Below, piece after piece: positions 36,315 to 40,631 of a stretch of DNA of 40,631 bases; position 1 is the first letter of the stretch; each line of letters opens with the position of its first letter. Below the pieces are notes generated by a model. It had not been told where the DNA came from. It did not search any database and worked only from the letters and a program-made list of their open reading frames with translations. Both the position numbers and the translations under genes were made by a program. Source of the DNA: Guptibacillus algicola (GTDB lineage: Bacteria; Bacillota; Bacilli; Bacillales; Guptibacillaceae). The stretch lies in contig NZ_JAIVAF010000012.1 of assembly GCF_020171805.1 (NCBI RefSeq), forward strand, positions 1 through 40,631. The letters are read 5' to 3'.

Positions 36315-36771
36315 CTTGCAACTCCTTACAAACAGATTCATAAAAAGCACCAAACGGTCTTAATATCAATCTGCGTTCTGATTCTCTTTGGTGATAAATC
36401 TCGATCCTTAGTAGTTCTTTAGGTAGCATATCCTGTATGAATTTCGCCCATTCTACGACAGTTACACCTTCACCCTCAAAATATTCATTAAACCCTAGAT
36501 CTTCATCACTTTCTTCTAACCGATACGCATCCATATGATAAAGAGGAATATTCCCCTCATATTCTTTAATGATGGTAAATGTCGGGCTATTTACGATCTT
36601 CTCTACTCCAAGCCCTTTTCCAATTCCCTTTGTAAAAGTTGTCTTGCCAGCACCGAGATCTCCCTCTAGCGTTAATACGCTTCCTGGTTTAAGCTTCTCT
36701 CCAAGCTTAATGCCAAGCTCGATCGTTTCTTCTGGAGATTTCATGATGAAAGCATATCCACTCATGGTCAT
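36295..36771 (-). CDS. tsaE: t6A complex ATPase TsaE
   Basis: A 158-aa P-loop protein with Walker A EGDLGAGKTTFTKG and, near the end of the fold, VVEWAKF. It drives the t6A cycle with TsaB-TsaD. The start is uncertain among GTG 36774, ATG 36771 and ATG 36765, which lie in one short run. I prefer 36771 because GAGG stands 8 nt upstream. It begins a few bases after the thiL stop. Confidence 0.95.
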   Translation of the reverse strand: MTMSGYAFIMKSPEETIELGIKLGEKLKPGSVLTLEGDLGAGKTTFTKGIGKGLGVEKIVNSPTFTIIKEYEGNIPLYHMDAYRLEESDEDLGFNEYFEGEGVTVVEWAKFIQDMLPKELLRIEIYHQRESERRLILRPFGAFYESVCKELQDESTSD

Positions 36772-36774
36772 CAC

Positions 36775-37764
36775 CTATTCCTCAGACGAGAAGTGATTGA
36801 ATCCCTTCTTGTCCAAAATATATTTGTTTTCCTTATTCATTAAGTAAACCTGACAATTGCCTTCTTTGACGAACCCTATTTTGTAGATAGGCTCATCCTG
36901 ACTCTTAAACATCTTCTCAACATGTGGCCAATTCTCTTCTGAGACAGTTCCAATCAAAACAAAATCTTCTCCACCGTATAACATCCAGTCTAACCGCTGC
37001 TCAGAAGAATAAGCATCGAATCCTTCTGGACTTGGAAGTTCTTCTTCCTTAAGAACGATCGACACATGGCTCGCTTCAGCAATTTCATTTGCCTCACTAG
37101 CAATTCCATCACTCACATCATTCAATGAGATGCGATACCCACTCCTCGACAAAATTCGCCCTGCCTTCACATGAGGGACCGGGGTTTGATGAGCGGATAG
37201 AAAAGATGGTTTATTGGCATTCTCCTGCGTCGTTTCGTTCAATAAATAAGAAAGGCCCGCTGCCGACCCTCCCACCGTTCCAGTTAGAAAAACAACGTCA
37301 CCAGGTTCAGCATTCTTTCTCAATAGCTTTCTGCCTCGCTCAACTTTTCCAATCACCGTTACGGACAATGTAAACTCGTCCCGAGCTGAAACAGTATCGC
37401 CACCGATCATGTCCATCTCATGCTCAGTTCCTACCGCATGTAAGCCACGATAAACTTGCTTGAGCTCTTCTTCAGACCATCCTGATTTTGGAATGGAGAT
37501 CGACACTAGATAAAAGAGAGGCATGCCACCCATCGCTGCGATATCGCTAATGTTAACGGCCAAAGCTTTCCTACCAACTTGCTCTGGGCTCATTGTGTTT
37601 TTTGTGAAATGGACGCCTTCTACCATTGTATCAACGCAGGCAATTTCATCCCACCGAGAATCAACACGATAAAGCGCTGCATCATCACCAATACCTTCGA
37701 TCAATTCTTCTCGTTTTGTATAAGCTGGTGTAATTGAACGTATAAAATCAAATTCATCTTTCAA
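36775..37764 (-). CDS. thiL: Thiamine-monophosphate kinase ThiL
   Basis: A 329-aa AIR-synthase-fold kinase that makes thiamine diphosphate from thiamine monophosphate. It has DEFDFIRS near the start, GIGDDAALY, VDTMVEGVHF, VNISDIAAMGG and later YGGEDFVL. The frame opens with TTG (37764) and only a weak purine-rich ribosome site (GAGAGATGAG). First gene of the t6A/rimI operon, as in B. subtilis. Confidence 0.95.
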   Translation of the reverse strand: MKDEFDFIRSITPAYTKREELIEGIGDDAALYRVDSRWDEIACVDTMVEGVHFTKNTMSPEQVGRKALAVNISDIAAMGGMPLFYLVSISIPKSGWSEEELKQVYRGLHAVGTEHEMDMIGGDTVSARDEFTLSVTVIGKVERGRKLLRKNAEPGDVVFLTGTVGGSAAGLSYLLNETTQENANKPSFLSAHQTPVPHVKAGRILSRSGYRISLNDVSDGIASEANEIAEASHVSIVLKEEELPSPEGFDAYSSEQRLDWMLYGGEDFVLIGTVSEENWPHVEKMFKSQDEPIYKIGFVKEGNCQVYLMNKENKYILDKKGFNHFSSEE

Positions 37765-37791
37765 CCCAACTCATCTCTCTTTCCATTTTAT

Positions 37792-37820
37792 AAAAAAACC
37801 TTAGGAATTTCATCCTAAGG
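37792..37820 (-). terminator. Terminator just upstream of thiL
   Basis: Perfect CCTTAGGA/TCCTAAGG stem with seven T on the minus strand, only 28 bp before the thiL start. A second terminator already follows tRNA-Asp, so this one could be a leader attenuator for thiL rather than the end of the tRNA transcript. Confidence 0.85.
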
Positions 37821-37924
37821 CTCTCCTTCTAACAGTTTATCTTAAATTCTAGAAAAATCACATCCAATTCCAAGAAAGAACCGATGTGAAGTCATGTTTG
37901 TTCGTATAAAAATCCGTATAAAAT

Positions 37925-37946
37925 AAAAAAAAGCGATTCGCTCGCT
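37925..37946 (-). terminator. tRNA operon terminator
   Basis: AGCGA/TCGCT stem followed by eight T on the minus strand, 18 bp after the 3' end of tRNA-Asp. Confidence 0.75.
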
Positions 37947-37963
37947 CTATCAAAATACTAAAA

Positions 37964-38039
37964 TGGCGGTCCCGACGGGAATCGAACCCGCGATCTCCTG
38001 CGTGACAGGCAGGCATGTTAACCGCTACACCACGGGACC
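37964..38039 (-). tRNA. tRNA-Asp (GTC)
   Basis: A 76-nt cloverleaf with acceptor stem GGTCCCG/CGGGACC, anticodon loop CTGTCAC with GTC (38004-38006), T arm GGGTTCGATTCCC and encoded CCA. It is second in a two-tRNA transcript. Confidence 0.98.
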
Positions 38040-38083
38040 GTTATGTAATGTTTGAAAACTGTAAACTATTTGTTAAGAGTCTA

Positions 38084-38281
<198 letters not shown>

Positions 38282-38295
<14 letters not shown>

Positions 38296-38344
38296 ACGAT
38301 ATTAATAAATTGATGCTGCACCTGCTTCTATATGCTGTGCACTG
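38282..38344 (-). repeat. 63-bp direct repeat, copy 1 (tRNA-fMet 5' end and leader)
   Basis: The segment from TGCTCCACCCC to TGTGCACTG recurs 141 bp away with one mismatch (38294 against 38435). This copy includes the first 14 nt of the intact tRNA-fMet and its upstream leader. Confidence 0.92.
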
Positions 38345-38422
38345 TTTCTTCCTCTGCTAGCTTATGCTCCAATGCGTATCCGTCGAAACAACTCGATGTT
38401 GATTCATAGAAGTAACGCTCGT

Positions 38423-38485
38423 TGCTCCACCCCGTGACGATATTAATAAATTGATGCTGCACCTGCTTCTATATGCTGTGCACTG
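38423..38485 (-). repeat. 63-bp direct repeat, copy 2 (tRNA-fMet 5' fragment)
   Basis: Copy of the tRNA-fMet leader and the first 14 nt of the tRNA (CACGGGGTGGAGCA, G2 changed to A), then unrelated sequence. It lies between the promoter at 38523-38551 and the intact tRNA, so it is transcribed. It is a tRNA remnant, not a functional gene. Confidence 0.9.
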
Positions 38486-38522
38486 AAAGCGTACGTAAGT
38501 AATGTCTAACGTCACAAGTAAT

Positions 38523-38551
38523 ACTATACCAGATAAGTACAGGTTATGCAA
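38523..38551 (-). promoter_or_regulatory. tRNA-fMet/tRNA-Asp promoter
   Basis: TTGCAT (38546-38551), a 17-bp spacer and TATAGT (38523-38528) on the minus strand. The tRNA pair therefore does not depend on the distant rRNA operon. Confidence 0.8.
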
Positions 38552-38566
38552 CCTTTGAAAAAGAAA

Positions 38567-38595
38567 GAAAAATCCCCCTATATTAGAGGGATTTC
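38567..38595 (-). terminator. Terminator of the trans-sulfuration enzyme gene
   Basis: AATCCCTC/GGGGGATT stem (one G-T pair) followed by TTTTTC on the minus strand. The 5' arm overlaps the last codons and stop. Confidence 0.88.
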
Positions 38596-39722
38596 TCAAC
38601 GGCTTGCTTAAAAGCGTCTGCTATATCATTTTCATTCTCAATACCAACTGAAATACGAACGAGCTGCTTTGTAATTCCGAGCTTTGCCCTTGTTTCATCA
38701 GGTACTGTTCGATGTGAGGTGGCGATAGGGTAAGAGACCGAAGTATCTAGACCAGCTAGTGTTGGAACAATCTTCACCCAACCAAGAGACTTAAAGAATT
38801 GATCTACATTAACACTGTCTTCTAACTCTATGGAAACAACCGCTCCATTTCCTCTCTCAGAAACGTATTCTGGATAGTAGACACTCTTTATCCCATCCAC
38901 ACGTTTAAGCTCTTCAGCTAGGAATTGTGCATTTGTAACATGGCGATCCATTCGTACGCTCAATGTTTTTAGTCCTCTACATCCTAGCCATGCTTCAAAC
39001 GGACTAAGGTTCGATCCAAGATTAATAACCTTTGCTTTCGCTTTTGCAATAAGATTTTCTTTCCCTACAACAACTCCTGCTGTAACATCACTATGGCCGC
39101 CTATGTACTTCGTAGCGCTATGTACGACAAGATCGATCCCCATTGTATATGGCTGGAGTAGGTATGGCGTCGCAAACGTATTATCAACCATCGTTACAAG
39201 ACTATTTTTCTTACCAAGACTAGCAAGTTGATGTAAATCTTCTACTCTTAGAAGAGGGTTTGTGACAGATTCCGTGTATAACAATTTCGTATTTGGCTGA
39301 ATGGCGTTCTCAACTGCTTCTCCGTCTGCAAAATCAACAAACGATACCTCGATACCGAAATCTTTTAATTCACTCTCGAACAATGAATACGTACCACCAT
39401 ATAGATCATCACAAGCAACGATATGATCTCCAGCTTGAACAGCTGCTAAAACACCAACTAGGATTGCGGATAACCCTGATGAAGTCGCCACCCCCTTAGG
39501 TGCTCCTTCAAGATCTGCTACACCCATGCCGAGATCATCCGTGTTAGGATTGCTAACCCTCGTATATAAATAATCTTTCTTTCCTTGATAGAAAGACTCC
39601 AGGTCATCAAGATCTTCAAAAACAAAAGAAGATGTTTGGTAGATCGGTTTAGCCTTACTTACAGTTTCAGCTTGTTCCTTACTAGGAAACCGAACTGCTC
39701 TTGTGTCGAAATGAAAACTCAT
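38583..39722 (-). CDS. Trans-sulfuration family PLP enzyme (cystathionine synthase/lyase type)
   Basis: A 379-aa enzyme of the Cys/Met metabolism PLP family. Blocks seen are YTRVSNPNTDDLG, DDLYGGTYSLFE, VDNTFATPYLLQP and the PLP lysine in HSATKYIGGHSDV (Lys near residue 204). Length fits cystathionine gamma-synthase, cystathionine lyase, O-acetylhomoserine sulfhydrylase or methionine gamma-lyase. The sequence alone does not decide which. AGAGGGGA precedes the ATG. No S-box is visible upstream, unlike the sulfur genes at 20-26 kb. It sits alone between an rRNA operon and the tRNA pair. Confidence 0.9.
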   Translation of the reverse strand: MSFHFDTRAVRFPSKEQAETVSKAKPIYQTSSFVFEDLDDLESFYQGKKDYLYTRVSNPNTDDLGMGVADLEGAPKGVATSSGLSAILVGVLAAVQAGDHIVACDDLYGGTYSLFESELKDFGIEVSFVDFADGEAVENAIQPNTKLLYTESVTNPLLRVEDLHQLASLGKKNSLVTMVDNTFATPYLLQPYTMGIDLVVHSATKYIGGHSDVTAGVVVGKENLIAKAKAKVINLGSNLSPFEAWLGCRGLKTLSVRMDRHVTNAQFLAEELKRVDGIKSVYYPEYVSERGNGAVVSIELEDSVNVDQFFKSLGWVKIVPTLAGLDTSVSYPIATSHRTVPDETRAKLGITKQLVRISVGIENENDIADAFKQAVEKSL

Positions 39723-39876
39723 TTACGTTCCCCTCTCTAATCTGAAATTCTTTTTCATTAACCTTACGTCTTATAGAGTTATTTATCAAGTATGGCGGTC
39801 GGAATATTCTAAAATAAATGGCAAGAGGATTGAAAATTGACTTTCGGGGAGCTTGTGATGTGGCGTTTGAGGTATT

Positions 39877-40128
39877 TATCAGCGATATTTTCATGTATAT
39901 CAGCGAAAAATTAAATATATCAGCGCTTTTTTGATTATATCAGCGTAATGGGCACTTTTATTGGCGATATGTCTTTTTTATCAGCGAAGCGTTAATTGTA
40001 ACTCTTGATTAGTCCAGACAATACACTGGATTCTGCGGGATATCCGCTATATTTTTGATATATCCGCGCTTTTCAGTTTTTATCCGCGAAATAAACAATA
40101 TATCCGCTAAAATGAAATTATATGCGAA
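39877..40128. repeat. Helically phased array of TATCAGCG / TATCCGC motifs
   Basis: Eleven short motifs recur every 20-21 bp. TATCAGCG starts at 39877, 39898, 39918, 39938 and 39979, with variant TATTGGCG at 39959. TATCCGC(T/G) starts at 40041, 40061, 40081 and 40101, with variant TATGCGAA at 40121. The 62-bp gap between the blocks equals three periods, so the register is kept. The sequence between motifs is AT-rich and not conserved. There is no reading frame of note. The array lies between the 5S region and the trans-sulfuration gene. Confidence 0.85.
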
Positions 40129-40175
40129 ATCGTCTTTCCAACCATAGATTACACAAAACCTCATTCAGACAACAC

Positions 40176-40209
40176 AAAAAAGCCAGAGACCACAATGATC
40201 TCTGACTTC
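40176..40209 (-). terminator. Terminator after the 5S remnant
   Basis: AGTCAGAGA/TCTCTGGCT stem followed by TTTTTT on the minus strand. It resembles the true 5S terminator at 40494-40521, as expected if the 5S end and its terminator were duplicated together. Confidence 0.85.
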
Positions 40210-40215
40210 TCATTC

Positions 40216-40298
40216 GCCTAGCGACGTCCTACTCTTGCAGGGGGAGAGCCCCCAACTACCATCGGCGCGCGAGCTTAACTTCCGTGTTCTCATACGGG
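40216..40298 (-). pseudogene. 5S rRNA remnant (3' part only)
   Basis: From GCCTAGCGACG to about 40298 the sequence matches the 3' two thirds of the 5S gene at 40529-40631 nearly base for base, except a small change in one loop (GCTCGCGCG in place of GCTCTTCAGCG on the minus strand). Past 40298 all similarity stops: the 5' part of the 5S is missing and unrelated GC-rich sequence takes its place. It cannot make a normal 5S. Confidence 0.9.
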
Positions 40299-40490
40299 GC
40301 GCGATAAGCGGCGAACTCGCCAGCTGCGCGATCCTGGATCCTCATAGATCTCCGACTATCTACTCCGGTCCAGACTCACTTGCTTCCTCGAATTTCTTGC
40401 TTCTCCCACCCCTACGAAGCTTTCGAAGATGCTCTTGTTTGTCTTCTCAATGAAGATTTCAACCTCACGGTTTAGCTATTTATATCTAAA
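40299..40490. other. Unassigned GC-rich segment between the 5S remnant and the true 5S
   Basis: About 190 bp with higher GC than the surrounding spacers, containing hairpins such as GGCGAA..TTCGCC-type pairs and TTCGAAAGCTTCG-like elements. Frames here are short and look accidental. It resembles the kind of interspersed intergenic repeat seen near rRNA and tRNA genes in Bacillaceae, but I cannot confirm a family. Confidence 0.4.
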
Positions 40491-40493
40491 ACA

Positions 40494-40521
40494 AAAAAGC
40501 CAGAGCTCTATGCTCTGGCTT
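40494..40521 (-). terminator. rRNA operon terminator
   Basis: Perfect AAGCCAGAGC/GCTCTGGCTT stem followed by TTTTTTG on the minus strand, directly after the 5S gene. Confidence 0.93.
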
Positions 40522-40528
40522 CTCACTT

Positions 40529-40631
<103 letters not shown>

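Noticed and set aside
37792-37924. TPP riboswitch before thiL
   Set aside because: The conserved THI-box segments (such as CTGAGA and ACCTGA) are not present in the leader.
38357-38599. 80-aa minus-strand frame in the tRNA leader
   Set aside because: Spans a terminator, the tRNA promoter and the 63-bp repeat; not compatible with a real gene.
39877-40128. Phased short-repeat array as a CRISPR locus
   Set aside because: Repeats are only 7-10 bp and spacers about 12 bp, far below CRISPR sizes, and no cas gene is near.
40235-40453. 72-aa plus-strand reading frame
   Set aside because: It crosses the 5S remnant and the adjacent repeat-like segment, antisense to rRNA; no credible ribosome site.

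Overview
The window comes from a low-GC Gram-positive bacterium of the family Bacillaceae. The evidence is the gene order (thiL-tsaE-tsaB-rimI-tsaD / ydiF / moaC-rex-tatA-tatC / ydiK-ydiL / groES-groEL and yeaC-yeaD-yebA-guaA-pbuG, as in Bacillus subtilis), strong AGGAGG-type ribosome sites, S-box and purine riboswitches that work by termination, a CIRCE element, and Bacillus-type rRNA promoters. The species cannot be named from what I see. The window is almost exactly the segment between two rRNA operons, both read leftwards: it opens with the 5' end of a 16S gene and closes inside a 5S gene. Most genes lie on the minus strand.

Layout from left to right. (1) 1-500: 16S 5' end, leader and two tandem rRNA promoters. 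(2) 514-11283: a minus-strand Tad/Flp (type IVc) pilus locus. In transcription order it has an unknown gene, cpaB/rcpC, cpaE/tadZ, cpaF/tadA, tadB, tadC, flp pilin, tadE, a tadG-like gene, a secreted Trp/Gly-rich protein, two small three-helix membrane proteins and a VWA-domain lipoprotein. (3) 11491-14965: pbuG and guaA, each behind its own promoter, guanine riboswitch and terminator. (4) 14962-19341: yeaC-yeaD-yebA (MoxR ATPase, DUF58 protein, transglutaminase-like membrane protein). (5) 19605-26187: a DUF488 gene and a sulfur island. In the island, metQ-metP-metN plus a DszA/NtaA-type monooxygenase (minus) diverge from a DszC/SfnB-like flavoprotein plus an FMN reductase (plus), and each arm has its own promoter, SAM-I riboswitch and terminator. 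(6) 26212-31738: groEL-groES with CIRCE, ydiL-ydiK, tatA-tatC, rex and moaC. (7) 31970-37764: ydiF and the t6A/rimI/thiL operon, with a dense DnaA-box cluster between ydiF and tsaD. (8) 37792-40631: tRNA-Asp, tRNA-fMet, duplicated tRNA debris, a trans-sulfuration enzyme gene, a helically phased short-repeat array, a broken 5S copy fused to foreign sequence, and the true 5S.

How the parts fit together: the Tad locus should build a thin surface pilus, and its accessory tail may supply an adhesin or cargo. The guanine switches should shut GMP synthesis and purine uptake when guanine is plentiful. The S-boxes should turn on methionine-type import and oxidative release of sulfur from an organosulfur compound when SAM falls. 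The most unusual material is non-coding: the DnaA-box cluster at 33941-34121, the ~20-bp phased TATC(A/C)GC array at 39877-40128, the chimeric 5S remnant at 40216-40298, and the tandem duplications around tRNA-fMet.
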